In this document: one piece after another, positions 43,956-52,991 of the stretch
How the letters are laid out: the number at the start of each line of letters is the position of its first letter
Position numbering within the stretch: position 1 is the first letter of the stretch
NCBI RefSeq assembly: GCF_014648695.1
Contig: NZ_BMRP01000025.1
Location: 26,464-90,463 of the forward strand
Direction of reading: 5' to 3'
Length of the DNA: 64,000 nucleotides
Source: Streptomyces albospinus
Lineage (GTDB): Bacteria > Actinomycetota > Actinomycetes > Streptomycetales > Streptomycetaceae
Position numbers and translations under genes: made by a program
Notes under the pieces: generated by a model
What the model was told of the DNA's origin: nothing
Databases searched by the model: none
The model's input: only the letters and a program-made list of their open reading frames with translations

Positions 43956-44894
43956 CTACCGTCCCGTAGTGGACAGGAACTCCTGCGCGCGCCGCTGTTC
44001 CCGCTCGGTGACGGCCAGTGGGAACAGCGTGAAACCGTGCATGGCGCCGGCGACGACACCGAGCTGCACAGGCGCGCCTGCCGCTTGCCACCGTTGGGCC
44101 AGGAACAGCGAGTCGTCCAGCAGCGGGTCCTCGGTGCCGACGACGATCCGGGCCGGCGGCAAGCCGGCAAGGTCGGCGAACAGCGGTGAGACCTCGGGGT
44201 CACGGCGCTGCTCCACCCCCATGCCCGGCGTGAACAGCTCATAGGTCCGCCGCAGTGTGTCGGTATTGCTCAGCAGCCGCTTGGAGCCGAACGATCGCTG
44301 GCTTGGTGTCATCGACAGGTCGTAGGGGCCGAAGAGCAGGTTGGCCGCCCGGAACGCGCCGGTGATGCCGTGCCGGTCGCGAAGCCGCAGCAGGGTCACG
44401 ACGCTGAGGTGGGCACCGGCCGATTCACCCCCGATCAGCAGCCGTTCGGTACCGAACTCGGCGGCGGCGTGCTTCACCAGCCATCGGGCAGCCGTTTCAC
44501 AGTCGTCGGGCCCGGCAGGGAAGGGGTGTTCCGGCGCAAGCCGGTACTCCACGCTGACCACGGCCAGCCGTGCCCGCTCGGCGAGCCGCCACAGCCTCTC
44601 GTCCTGCCCATCCGCGGAACCGAACGTCCAGCCGCCTCCGTGGATGTGCAGGTACACGCCGTCGAAGCGGTCCGGCACGAAGACCCGTACCTTCACCCCG
44701 CCCTCTACGACGCGGTCTTGGCCGTGCGGCAGTCTTACCGGTGGCGTGTCGCCACCGAGGCGGTTACGCCGCAGGGTGGCCAACAGGGCTGCGTCCGGGG
44801 CCTCTTCGCGCACCGGTCGGCTCACGGCAGCGGCCTCGAACTTCTCGTTGAACGCCAGGGTCTCGGCGAGGCAGTCGTCATCTGTGATCGTCAT
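43956..44894 (-). CDS. alpha/beta hydrolase, hormone-sensitive-lipase type
   Basis: A 312-residue esterase. HSL signature YLHIHGGGWTFGS, then VSVEYRLAPEHPFPAGPDDC, nucleophile elbow LIGGESAGAHLS, acidic residue in VVGTEDPLLDD, and catalytic His in AGAMHGFTLFP are all present. ATG 44894 is chosen as the start of typical sequence; an in-frame ATG at 44927 is weaker. Cytoplasmic. Operon with a WYL regulator, which may respond to its substrate. Confidence 0.93.
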   Translation of the reverse strand: MTITDDDCLAETLAFNEKFEAAAVSRPVREEAPDAALLATLRRNRLGGDTPPVRLPHGQDRVVEGGVKVRVFVPDRFDGVYLHIHGGGWTFGSADGQDERLWRLAERARLAVVSVEYRLAPEHPFPAGPDDCETAARWLVKHAAAEFGTERLLIGGESAGAHLSVVTLLRLRDRHGITGAFRAANLLFGPYDLSMTPSQRSFGSKRLLSNTDTLRRTYELFTPGMGVEQRRDPEVSPLFADLAGLPPARIVVGTEDPLLDDSLFLAQRWQAAGAPVQLGVVAGAMHGFTLFPLAVTEREQRRAQEFLSTTGR

Positions 44895-45033
44895 GCCGCC
44901 AACATTCGCAGCGCTCCGCGACAACATCCTGTCACCGTTTCCTGGAGAGCTACGTCACATTCCTGACGTCTCGCGCCCGCTTCGCTGCATCCGGCCGGCC
45001 AGTCCTTCGCTCACTGACCGCCTACCAGCACCA

Positions 45034-45060
45034 CCCTCAGATCCCTCAGATCCCTCAGAA
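45034..45060 (+). repeat. three 9-bp tandem repeats in leader
   Basis: ccctcagat occurs twice, then ccctcagaa, ending 21 bases before the metallo-hydrolase ATG, i.e. in its 5' leader or promoter. Confidence 0.8.
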
Positions 45061-45081
45061 TGGATCATCTAGGATCCCGGG

Positions 45082-45852
45082 ATGAGCAACGAGCCCCTGC
45101 GCCTGACGGTCCTCGGGTGCGCGACGCCGTACCCGAGCGTGGACAACCCGTGCTCCGGCTATCTGGTGTCGCACGGCGACACCCGTATCTGGGTGGATGC
45201 GGGTAGTGGGACGCTCGGCCCACTCCAGCGCCATGTGCGGTTGGACGAGCTCGACGCGATCTGGATCTCACACATGCACGCCGATCACAGCGCGGACTTG
45301 CTCACCGCCTATTACGGCGTCCTCTTCGCGGACATCCGTCTGGCAGCGCCGATTCCCCTCTACGGCCCGGAGGGAATCGCCGACCGGTTGGCCGGCTTCC
45401 TCACCAACGGACCGGCTCGTAGTCCGATCGAATCCGCCTTCGCCATCACCGAGTTGCACGACGGGCACGCGGCCAGCGTCGGCTCGCTCCGACTGACCAG
45501 CCGGGCAGTGGCGCACGGCATGCCGGCCTTCGCCGTGCGTATCGAGGCGGCCGGAACGTCGCTGGTGTATTCCGGGGACACGGCGCCGTGCCCGAGCCTC
45601 ACAGAGCTGGCCGAGGAATGCGACGTGCTGCTGTGCGAGGCCGAGAGCGCGCAGCCATCAGTCGAGAGCGAACAGGTACACCACACCCCCGAGGACACCG
45701 GCGACACGGCCCGTGCGGCCCGGGCAGGCCGGTTGCTCGTCACGCACGTGGGCCGCTTTCTCACACCGGAGCGAGCGGTGGCACGTGCCTCGGCCCGGTT
45801 CGACGGTCCCGTCGAGTACGCCGCTCCCGGGGCCACCTTCTCGATCGGGTAG
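45082..45852 (+). CDS. MBL-fold metallo-hydrolase, RNase Z-like
   Basis: A 256-residue metallo-beta-lactamase-fold protein. LTVLGCATPYPSVDNPCSGY at the start, the zinc motif ISHMHADHSAD, later His in VAHGMPAF, the bridging Asp in LVYSGDTAPC, and a final His in LLVTHVG complete the metal site. ATG 45082 is accepted because homology starts immediately. Likely cytoplasmic; may act as phosphodiesterase or tRNase-like hydrolase, but it is shorter than true RNase Z. Confidence 0.92.
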   Translation: MSNEPLRLTVLGCATPYPSVDNPCSGYLVSHGDTRIWVDAGSGTLGPLQRHVRLDELDAIWISHMHADHSADLLTAYYGVLFADIRLAAPIPLYGPEGIADRLAGFLTNGPARSPIESAFAITELHDGHAASVGSLRLTSRAVAHGMPAFAVRIEAAGTSLVYSGDTAPCPSLTELAEECDVLLCEAESAQPSVESEQVHHTPEDTGDTARAARAGRLLVTHVGRFLTPERAVARASARFDGPVEYAAPGATFSIG

Positions 45853-46080
45853 GGGCACCCCGGCGACCGTGTCGGGTGAACGGGGAGCGCTGCTGGGTGC
45901 GGTGGACGATCACGGGGTCCCGGGGCGGAGCCGTGCAGAACTGGCGTATGGGCTCCGGCGCGGAGCGGCGCTCGCCCGGAGCGCATCGTGTGCGCTGGGC
46001 GCGTCCCTGGCGACGCTGGTCACCGCAGGATCGAGCGGCGCGGCCCTGGACACCGCAAGGCCACGCGGCGTACTGGCTGC

Positions 46081-46245
46081 CGCCAGCTGGGCTTCGCCCT
46101 CGGCCGGGCTCTGGCCACCGCCATCTGTGGACTGGCGGGCCAGACCCACGCCGTACGAGCCGGACTCGCGTTCGCCGTGGCAGCCGCCGGCCTGGCCGTC
46201 CCCTTGCTCGCCCTGCGACACCAGCGGTTCGCGACAACCGGCTGA
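46081..46245 (+). pseudogene. MFS transporter C-terminal remnant
   Basis: RQLGFALGRALATAICGLAG followed by a last helix (FAVAAAGLAVPLLALRHQRF) and stop matches the final two helices of a DHA2-type exporter. Upstream sequence to 45880 shows no transporter homology in frame. Only the tail survives, 30 bases before the P450 remnant. Confidence 0.55.
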
Positions 46246-46275
46246 ACCGCCGCTTCTCCCACGAAGGACACTTCC

Positions 46276-46625
46276 ATGACCTCGCACCAGCCCATACGCC
46301 CGCGCGTGCGGTGGAAGCCGATACCGAGCCGCTGCCCGACCCCGTCCCACTGACCGGATACCCCTACAAACGCGACCCGTGCCCGCTCTACGAGCGGATG
46401 ACCCGCTTCCCCTTCCAGGTGCTCGCCGAGAGCATAGGCCTGCCGCCGCAACTCGCCCGCCGCTTCGACCGCGACTGTGGCAAGGTCGTCCAGCCCTTCC
46501 AGCTCGTGGTCGCCGGGCAGGAGCCGGTCACCGACCAATCACCACTGCCCTGATCACCCTGCTGCACCACCCTCAGCAGCGAGCGGCTGCGCGACGAATC
46601 CGCAGCAGCGAGCCCGACGCCCCCG
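46276..46625 (+). pseudogene. cytochrome P450 remnant (frameshifts, large internal deletion)
   Basis: ATG 46276 has aagga upstream. After an early frame change, PLTGYPYKRDPCPLYERM gives a P450-like N-terminus. It then jumps to FQVLAESIGLPPQLARRF (helix region before the I-helix) and, via another shift near 46550, to the I-helix pattern VVAGQEPVT...ITTALITLLHHP. The oxygen-binding and heme Cys regions are missing. Fused downstream to an isonitrile-synthase fragment. Confidence 0.65.
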
Positions 46626-46990
46626 GGCACGCCGGCGCCTTCCCCCACCAACTACACCGGATCGCCTACTACATCGGCCGCAGAGAACCCATCGCTCTCA
46701 CGCTGCCCGGATTCCCCGGCAAGTCCCCCGACCTCGCCAAGGTCCTCGACCAGCTCCCCGACCAGGGCGAGCGCCTGGCCCTGACCTTCCTCGACGATCT
46801 GTGCGACCGGTTCGCGCAGGTATACACCCCGGGGGCGCACATCGTCATCCGCGCCGACGGACACGACTTCGGCGACCTCATCCACGTCCCGGACCACCAC
46901 ATCGACGCATACTCCGACGAGTTGCAAGTCGTGATCCGCCGCGAATGCCTCGGCCAGCTCGATGCCTTCGGCTTACGCGACGTCATCTGA
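46626..46990 (+). pseudogene. isonitrile synthase (PvcA/IsnA/Dit1 family) fragment
   Basis: IALTLPGFPGKSPDLAKVLD, LPDQGERLALTFLDDLCDRF, and YTPGAHIVIRADGHDFGDLI are hallmark segments of DIT1_PvcA enzymes, which turn the amino group of Tyr or Trp into an isonitrile using ribulose-5-phosphate. Only about 115 residues of roughly 300 are present, and the frame stops after AFGLRDVI. The catalytic C-terminal part is lost. In the same frame as the I-helix piece of the P450, so a deletion fused the two genes. Confidence 0.75.
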
Positions 46991-47251
46991 CCGGCTGCCA
47001 TATCCTCTTCCCCCGTTGCCGTGCGTTGATCGCACACACGAGTCCGGTGGAGGCCGAGGCAGCGAGCCGCTGAGCTGAGGAGGTTCACACGCCTTCCGAA
47101 CAACGCGCCGGAAAACCTGGACGCATTGCCGGACCGAGACGCCCGTTGCGCCGCGGAGTTCCGGCTCCCAGCCCCGCCTGGGGGTTGTTGCGACAGTGCC
47201 AATGGCTGGTCCTGTAAGTGCTGGTGCGGCTGGCTGCTACCTTCAGGAGCC

Positions 47252-47677
47252 ATGACTGGCAGCGTGTATGTGGGCAATGCGGGCAGGGACGCGGCACTGG
47301 ACCGGGGGTGGATCCTGGGGCATTTCAAGGACGCCTCCGATCCTCGACACAGCGAGGCCGTGGAGATCAAATGGGGCGTCCACCCGCAGGGCGATGAGCG
47401 GGCTCAGTGGGTAACCGGCGAAGAGCGCACCGCCCTACTGGTTCTCATCAGCGGGCGCTTCCGGGTGGAATTGCCCGGGCGCAGTGTTCTCCTGGCCCGG
47501 CAGGGGGACTACATCGTGTGGGGCCGAGGCGTCGACCACTCCTGGTTCGCGGAGGAAGAGTCCGTGGTACTGACGGTCCGCTGGCCCTCCGTCCCCGGCT
47601 ACAAGGTCGATGAGGACGCTTCCGCTGCTGGTCACAGCCATTCGCTCAGGACCGCGACCAGCACGGTGGGCTCCTAG
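47252..47677 (+). CDS. cupin-fold protein
   Basis: A 141-residue single-cupin protein. VEIKWGVHPQGDERAQWVTG, ALLVLISGRFRVELPGRSVL and DYIVWGRGVDHSWFAEEESV give the beta-barrel with one or two potential metal-binding His. ATG 47252 has aggagc upstream. Similar proteins are sometimes mislabelled signal peptidase I. No enzymatic role can be assigned. Confidence 0.85.
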   Translation: MTGSVYVGNAGRDAALDRGWILGHFKDASDPRHSEAVEIKWGVHPQGDERAQWVTGEERTALLVLISGRFRVELPGRSVLLARQGDYIVWGRGVDHSWFAEEESVVLTVRWPSVPGYKVDEDASAAGHSHSLRTATSTVGS

Positions 47678-48125
47678 CGGACGGCCGCCTTGTCATGGCG
47701 AGTAGCCACCGCACGGTGGCGCCCGTGACGATTGATCTCGCGCGGCTTCTGTGACGCGTGCACGTTGAGTGGCAGGCGAGTTGTCGAGCGTTCGAGAAGC
47801 AGGTCATGCACGATGGAGCCGCGACACCCCGCGGTAAGTTCCCGCGACATCCGCTCCTGGCAGCTCTCTTCCGACGTCGGCGACGCCGGTGCTCCCACGA
47901 CCCCCGGCAACGGCTCCGGTCGGGCCCGAAGGTTCCTCACCCCCGCCGGTCGCCACGGCGGCGGGCGGACGGGGCCTACGCCGACTCGACCGACAGGGTG
48001 GTGGATGCGGCGGCTGAAGCCGCGCACCCCAGGAATGACGGTCGCGGCTGCTAACTTCGCGAACTGTCCGAGGGGCTCTGGGAACTGCCGTCGCGGCGGA
48101 GCCATGGTGGTGAGTGGAGGCAACG
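47678..48125. other. intergenic region with tiny transposase trace
   Basis: At 47674-47745 (minus) the peptide RHRAVATRHDKAAVR resembles the conserved end of IS5-type transposases (ATRYDK...). The rest shows no gene. A hairpin-rich G/C region lies near 47940-47990. Confidence 0.4.
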
Positions 48126-49286
48126 GTGACTGACGCGAGGGAAGTTCCGGACGCACTGCCCAGCACCCACTTCAGACGCCGCAGCTTCCTGGCATCGGCT
48201 GCCTTTGCAGCCGCCACACCTGTCTCGGCCGCCGGTACCGCACAGGCAACCGAACTGCCGGCGGAGGGACCTCCTCCCATCACGCCCGACCGCGGCTCCG
48301 TGGGACGCCTCCTGGCCGTTCCGGAGGACGCGCGCGGAGTGGACTGGATCAGGTCGGCCCTCCAAGTGGCCGTGGCACTAGAACTCGCCACCATCCCGGC
48401 GTACTTGTGCGGCTGGTGGTCCATCAAGGACCGCGGAAGCGAGGCCGCCCGGCTGATCCGGCGCATCATCGGCGATGAGATGTACCACTTGGGTGTGGTG
48501 TCCAACTTGCTTGTTGCGGTGGGCGGGCGTCCGAGAATCAGAGACGCGGCACCTACCTTCCCCGGCCCACTACCCGGGGGCGTGCGCGCCGGAGTGACCG
48601 TATATCTGTCAGGTCTCACCAAGTCGCTCGTGCACGACGTGATGATGGCGATCGAAGCACCCGACACCCCGCTCGCCCAGGGTCTGGACAACTCACTCAG
48701 CATCGGCGTCTTCTACGGCGAACTACAGAAGGCGTTCCGGACCACGGCACCCGCACTGTCCACTCAAGGACAACTGTCCAAGTACATCGGCTCGGACGTA
48801 CTGAAGCCGATCGAGAATCTCGACGACGTCGAGCACTCCATGGAGATCGTCAAGGAGCAGGGCGAGGGCACCGCCAGTTCCCCGTCCGACATCTTCGACG
48901 ATGACTATCCGGCCCATTACTACGCTTTCGGCGAGATCTACCACGAGCGACGGCTGGCCAAGGTGAACGGCAGATGGGAGTTCACCGGCGCGCCCGTGCC
49001 CTTCCCGGACGTCCGCCCCATGGCCCGGGTTCCGGCCGGTGGCTGGCCCCACCCGCCGTCGGACGTTGAGCGGCTGCTGCAACGTTTCGACGACACTTAC
49101 CACGACGTGCTCGACTCCCTTGACCGAGCCTGGGACGGGGGCGGCGACCGTGCCTTGAGCGCGGCGGTCCACGCCATGTGGGGGCTGGAGGCTCCTGCCG
49201 TGGATCTGATGGAGATCGCGATCCCCGACGCCCCGGGCACCTATGGTCCCCTGTTCCGTCCGTTCCCGCCGCCTCGGGCCACCTGA
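48126..49286 (+). CDS. Tat-exported ferritin-like (VioB N-domain type) protein
   Basis: A 386-residue protein. HFRRRSFLASAAFAAATPVS is a Tat signal. The ferritin-like domain shows metal-ligand helices: ALQVAVALELATIPAYLCGW and IRRIIGDEMYHLGVVSNLLV (Glu and ExxH). A second half-domain includes KYIGSDVLKPIENLDDVEHS and YYAFGEIYHERRL, with another Glu/His pair. GTG 48126 is chosen because ggagg lies 5 bases upstream. Relatives have iminophenyl-pyruvate dimer synthase-like names after VioB, but in isolation the function is unknown; probably an extracytoplasmic di-metal protein. Confidence 0.85.
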   Translation: MTDAREVPDALPSTHFRRRSFLASAAFAAATPVSAAGTAQATELPAEGPPPITPDRGSVGRLLAVPEDARGVDWIRSALQVAVALELATIPAYLCGWWSIKDRGSEAARLIRRIIGDEMYHLGVVSNLLVAVGGRPRIRDAAPTFPGPLPGGVRAGVTVYLSGLTKSLVHDVMMAIEAPDTPLAQGLDNSLSIGVFYGELQKAFRTTAPALSTQGQLSKYIGSDVLKPIENLDDVEHSMEIVKEQGEGTASSPSDIFDDDYPAHYYAFGEIYHERRLAKVNGRWEFTGAPVPFPDVRPMARVPAGGWPHPPSDVERLLQRFDDTYHDVLDSLDRAWDGGGDRALSAAVHAMWGLEAPAVDLMEIAIPDAPGTYGPLFRPFPPPRAT

Positions 49287-49562
49287 CGGGCATGCCCCGC
49301 CAGCCCTGCCTCCCGGACGTGGGTGAGACGGCATACCCTGTGCCGTCCCACCCAGGCCCGGGTAGGTGGCCCTGGCCCTGTGAATTGCCTTGCGGGAGTC
49401 GGGTATCCGGGCGATTGGTTCGACTGCCCGGGCCATGTCCAGTCAGGTTCGGGCGGGCCGATGGGTCATCTCATAAGGGTGCGGATCGCGTCGTCCGGCT
49501 GGCCCGGCTCGGCGCATGTGCTGCCGTCGGCCGGCAGCGACCCGAAGGGTGAACACCGCCCT

Positions 49563-49589
49563 TGAGCTTGTTCCGCTTTGACGGACACC
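49563..49589 (+). repeat. IS3 terminal inverted repeat (left)
   Basis: Contains ccgctttgacggacacc, shared with the opposite end. Pairs with 50821-50847 at 25 of 27 positions. Confidence 0.88.
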
Positions 49590-49602
49590 GTCGGTGTGGT
49601 GG

Positions 49603-50475
49603 TCAGGCCGCGAGGACGGTTTCGTACTCGGCGGGACTGCGGTAGCCGAGGCTGCTGTGCAGCCTCCGCAAGTTGTACCAGCTCTCGATCCACTCAAAGG
49701 TCGCGGTATGGGCGGCTGCCCGGCTGGGCCACGGCCGATCACTGAGCGCCTCCCGCTTCAGTGTGGCGAAGAAGGATTCGGCGAGCGCGTTGTCCCAGCA
49801 CCGGCCGGTGCGGCCGACCGACAGCCGGACGCCGAACTCACGGGCCACGTCGGCGAATTCGCGGCTGGTGTACTGGCAGCCGCGATCGGAGTGGAACACC
49901 ACCGAACCGGCCGGGCGGCGGTTGCAGCAGGCGGCCCGCAGCGCGTCGGCGACCAGCTCGGTCCGCAGGTGGTCGGCGGTGGCCCAGCCGACCACGCGGC
50001 GGGAGGCGATGTCGATGACTGTGGCCAGATAGAGCCAGCCCTCCTCGGTCGGGACGTAGGTGATGTCACCGCACCAGCGCCTGTCGACTGCGGCCGGGTC
50101 GGGCTGGAAGTCCCGCAGGACCAGGTCAGGCCGCGCGACGGCCTGCGGGTCCGGGATCGTGGTGCGGTGGCGACGTCTGCGGTGCCGGCCGACCAGCCCG
50201 GCCTGACGCATCAACCGCGCGACACGACGCCGGACGCACCGGTCACCATCACCTTGGAGTACGGCGTGAATACGCGGGGCCCCGTAACTACCGCGCGAGG
50301 TCTCGTGGACCTCGGTGATCTTCTCGGTGAGCTCCGCGTCGCGCAGTGCGCGCGGGCCGGGGACAGCGGTGCGGCGAGCGTAGAAGGCGGCACGGGAGAC
50401 CTTCAGCAGCTCACACGCCCGTTTGACGCTGTGGCCGCCCCTCTTCTCCGCCTCGATGAACGGGTGCACGCTCAC
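49603..50475 (-). CDS. IS3-family transposase OrfB
   Basis: A 290-residue catalytic subunit with an rve integrase core. HTH_21-like N-terminus with SYGAPRIHAVLQGDGD, then the DDE residues: Asp in RRWCGDITYVPTEEGWLYLA, Asp in VFHSDRGCQYTS, and Glu in RCWDNALAESFFATLKRE. The end DNLRR-type motif reads WYNLRRLHSSLGYRSPAEYE. GTG start overlaps the OrfA stop by 4 bases. Complete and probably active, normally expressed partly as an OrfA-OrfB frameshift fusion. Confidence 0.95.
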   Translation of the reverse strand: MSVHPFIEAEKRGGHSVKRACELLKVSRAAFYARRTAVPGPRALRDAELTEKITEVHETSRGSYGAPRIHAVLQGDGDRCVRRRVARLMRQAGLVGRHRRRRHRTTIPDPQAVARPDLVLRDFQPDPAAVDRRWCGDITYVPTEEGWLYLATVIDIASRRVVGWATADHLRTELVADALRAACCNRRPAGSVVFHSDRGCQYTSREFADVAREFGVRLSVGRTGRCWDNALAESFFATLKREALSDRPWPSRAAAHTATFEWIESWYNLRRLHSSLGYRSPAEYETVLAA

Positions 50476-50792
50476 CGGGTCTCCGTCGCGAAGAAAGCCG
50501 TCGCACGCTTGAGGACCTCCACGTCCTCCCGCAGCCGGCGGTTCTCCCGCCGCAGCGCGGCCAGCTCCTCACGCTCCCTACTGGTCAGGCCCTCCCGCTC
50601 GCCCGCGTCAACCTCGTCCTGCTTCAACCAGGCCCGCACCGCCGTCTCGGTCAGCTCGAAGTCCCTGGCGACCTGACCGATCGAGCGGTCACCACGGCGA
50701 CACAGCCCGACGATCTCGGCCTTGAACTCCGGTGTGAACGAGCGGCGAGGACGCGACTTCTTCTTCCCCAGGCTCTCCATGATGGACATCAT
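50472..50792 (-). CDS. IS3-family transposase OrfA
   Basis: A 106-residue DNA-binding subunit. SRPRRSFTPEFKAEIVGLCR and RSIGQVARDFELTETAVRAW form the helix-turn-helix; a leucine-zipper-like coiled coil (LAALRRENRRLREDVEVLKR) follows. ATG 50792 is used, though an ATG four codons downstream (MESLGKKK) is also plausible. Overlaps OrfB by four bases. Confidence 0.93.
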   Translation of the reverse strand: MMSIMESLGKKKSRPRRSFTPEFKAEIVGLCRRGDRSIGQVARDFELTETAVRAWLKQDEVDAGEREGLTSREREELAALRRENRRLREDVEVLKRATAFFATETR

Positions 50793-50820
50793 CCTTCCGA
50801 GGCCGAAGCCCCTGATCTCT

Positions 50821-50847
50821 GGTGTCCGTCAAAGCGGATCAAGCCCA
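50821..50847 (-). repeat. IS3 terminal inverted repeat (right)
   Basis: Imperfect inverted copy of 49563-49589, directly followed by the cct target duplication. Confidence 0.88.
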
Positions 50848-51144
50848 CCTTCAGATTCCGTTCGACTGAGCCGAATTAGCCCTCGCTTGCTGACGGGGCA
50901 ACTTTGTAGGCACCGATCCCGGCTGCCTTCGTACGGCGACAGGCCATGGCTGCCAGCACGATGGCTTCTGATGGTGAGCACTGAACTCACGCGACCGACG
51001 GCTTCGGTAAGGATTTCATCCAGTGGATCGCGGGTCCGCCCGGAAATCTCGTGGGCCTCGATCCGAAACCTGCCTACACAGCGGGTAGCAGCGAGATCAC
51101 GAACTCTGCCGAAGTCGCACTCCGCAGCCAAGTCACCACACTCA

Positions 51145-51640
51145 TGGCCGGCTTGGAGGACACCGCGTCCACGGTAACGACTACTTCGCGTTCCTCGAGA
51201 ACACGACGTGGACCGACCGATCCTATGACTTCCACCGCGCCGACTTCTTCCACCGGAACGAGGGCACGGTCAAAGGAATCGCCTATGTGAGCGCGCAGGC
51301 AGCGGCCCATGACGACCGCGACACGCTGTTTCTGCTCTCCCACATCCGCAACGAGGCGACCGGCAACGGCGAGGCCGCGCACTGCCACGAGTTGTTGAGG
51401 GAGAACGCCCACAACCTCTACGCCGGACCGAGTTCGGCCTGCCGCCGCTGCTCGTACGGGCGGCGCGCAACAGCGACCTGGTAACCCCCGAGACGGTGGC
51501 CTACCGCGAGCGCACTCTGGTGCTGCTGAGCAGCAACTACCACCGCATGCTGGGCGTGGCGATGGCCCTGGACCCGCACGCCGACAAGATGCAGGGCGCT
51601 CCGCGCCAACCCTCCGACGCCTGGCGTGGAATGGCGTGAT
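51145..51640 (+). pseudogene. frameshifted helical protein of unrecognised family
   Basis: One plus frame reads FAFLENTTWTDRSYDFHRAD, VKGIAYVSAQAAAHDDRDTL and IRNEATGNGEAAHCHELLRE. After a shift near 51430 another continues with RTEFGLPPLLVRAA and VTPETVAYRERTLVLLSSNY to a stop at 51640. The strong protein character on both sides of the shift shows a broken gene. The His/Glu pattern recalls heme-oxygenase-like iron proteins, but I am not sure. 5' and 3' parts appear missing too. Confidence 0.5.
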
Positions 51641-51782
51641 CCGCCGCCGGTGCGAGTACCGCGTCTGCAGAGGTGAAGTCCCTCCCGAGTGTCATGGCTG
51701 ATCACGCCAGCGGTTCTCCGCATGGGCCGCGGTAGGCCAGGTTCACGGCCGGGGCTGCCACCGCAAAGCGCAAGAACACGGT

Positions 51783-51965
51783 TCACGGGCCCAACTGGCG
51801 GGTGTGGACCCGCAGGTGGGCACAGAACGCATCGAGGAAGTACAGCACGAGACCGGCGGCGGCGAGCGTGCCCGGCACCGGCGCGGCGAGCCCCGCCAGC
51901 AGCCGCAGCGCGCCAGCCGCAAGGCTGAGCCCTTTGAACAGCAGTGCCGGGGGCCACAGCGGCGC
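51783..51965 (-). pseudogene. DoxX-family membrane protein C-terminal fragment
   Basis: LFKGLSLAAGALRLLAGLAA followed by AAAGLVLYFLDAFCAHLRVH and a short tail matches the last two helices of DoxX-like proteins. No upstream helices in frame. A remnant. Confidence 0.5.
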
Positions 51966-52239
51966 GCCGTTGTCCGATGGCCGGCCCCTGGGCAGCTTCT
52001 GATCCAGAGTGGTTCTCCACTGGGTATCGACCACTCCGCACGACGGAGAAGCCGGCACCGACCTCACGGCCGGCCCGGAACCGAGGCGGTTACCGTGACC
52101 TCGGCGTGGCCACAAGCCCTCGGTGTGGCGCACGGACTCGAAGCGGAGCGCGGGTGAACAGCATTGCGCTCTGGCGTTGCTGTGACGTGGGCCCCATTCT
52201 GGGACGGCTGCGCCCGATCGGTGGAAGGGACCTCGTCGC

Positions 52240-52878
52240 ATGAGTGCATCCCTGGTGCTGCGGAGCCTGCGGGCTGCCGTGTTCGCCGCGGTGTGCGTCA
52301 CTCTGGGCGCGGCCGGGCACAGCCTCGCGTGTCATCGGACGCCCTCCCTGTGGGCCGAAGGCGCCGGATGTGCGGTCGCTTTCGGTCTGGGGTGCATGCT
52401 GGGTGGCCGGGAGCGGTCACTGGCGGGCATCTGCGGTGTCATGGCTGTGATGCAAGTCGGTCTGCACATGCTCTTCGATACCGCACCGATGGACGTGGGA
52501 GCCGAGCCGTCGGGATCCCATCTGCCGGGAATGGCGATGGTCGGCATGCACGCCGTGCACCATCCGGTGATGGGGATGGCGGCGCAGCACGGCGAGAGCG
52601 GTCGGGCGGTGGCCGCACACGCCGTGGCCTCACTGGTGGCGTCATGGTGGCTGCGGCGAGGCGAGGCGGCCGTGTGGTCGCTGCTGCGTCAAGTGGCGTC
52701 GCTGGTCCCGGGGTTCGTGGCATGGTGGCGCGCCGTCGTGGCACCGGCGCCCCCGTCGCCCGGGCGGGCACGACGGAGTGATGCGGAGGTGCGGTGGACG
52801 CGGCAGCTTCTTCTGCGGCATGCGGTGGTTCGGCGGGGACCGCCGGCGGTGGGGACCGCTTCGGCCCTGTCCGAGTGA
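52240..52878 (+). CDS. Met/His-containing membrane protein upstream of YcnI-like gene
   Basis: A 212-residue protein with about four N-terminal helices (LRSLRAAVFAAVCVTLGAAG; CAVAFGLGCMLGG; GVMAVMQVGLHMLF). A Met/His-rich segment follows (GMAMVGMHAVHHPVMGMAAQ), typical of copper-handling membrane proteins, then a basic tail. ATG 52240 follows gggacctcgtcgc. It lies 113 bases before the YcnI-like gene on the same strand, fitting a copper-homeostasis unit. Function is inferred from composition and context. Confidence 0.8.
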   Translation: MSASLVLRSLRAAVFAAVCVTLGAAGHSLACHRTPSLWAEGAGCAVAFGLGCMLGGRERSLAGICGVMAVMQVGLHMLFDTAPMDVGAEPSGSHLPGMAMVGMHAVHHPVMGMAAQHGESGRAVAAHAVASLVASWWLRRGEAAVWSLLRQVASLVPGFVAWWRAVVAPAPPSPGRARRSDAEVRWTRQLLLRHAVVRRGPPAVGTASALSE

Positions 52879-52991
52879 GCCGTCTTCGCACGCTTCCGTA
52901 CGCCGCCCGCTGATCTGCTGGGCGGCGGTCCCCCTCACCGCTTCGCCGGCAGGCTGTCACGGCCGCCGGTCGACCTGTACGGAGTCATCGC

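Larger units (their letters stand above)
49563..50847 (-). mobile_element. intact IS3-family insertion sequence
   Basis: A 1285-bp element with 27-bp inverted repeats (49563-49589, 50821-50847; 2 mismatches). The flanks carry identical cct triplets (49560-49562 and 50848-50850), a 3-bp target duplication typical of IS3. Both open frames are complete. It sits in intergenic DNA downstream of the ferritin-like gene, and intact ends with a duplication suggest a fairly recent insertion. Confidence 0.92.

Noticed and set aside
45588..46553. Long plus-strand frame 321 codons
   Set aside because: Its first two thirds are antisense-like Arg/Gly sequence overlapping the metallo-hydrolase; only the last part (P450-like) has homology, and it is treated as a relic.
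50465..50485. Programmed -1 frameshift site in the IS3 element
   Set aside because: The overlap is present, but I saw no A6G-type slippery sequence, so I only note the 4-bp overlap and possible coupling.
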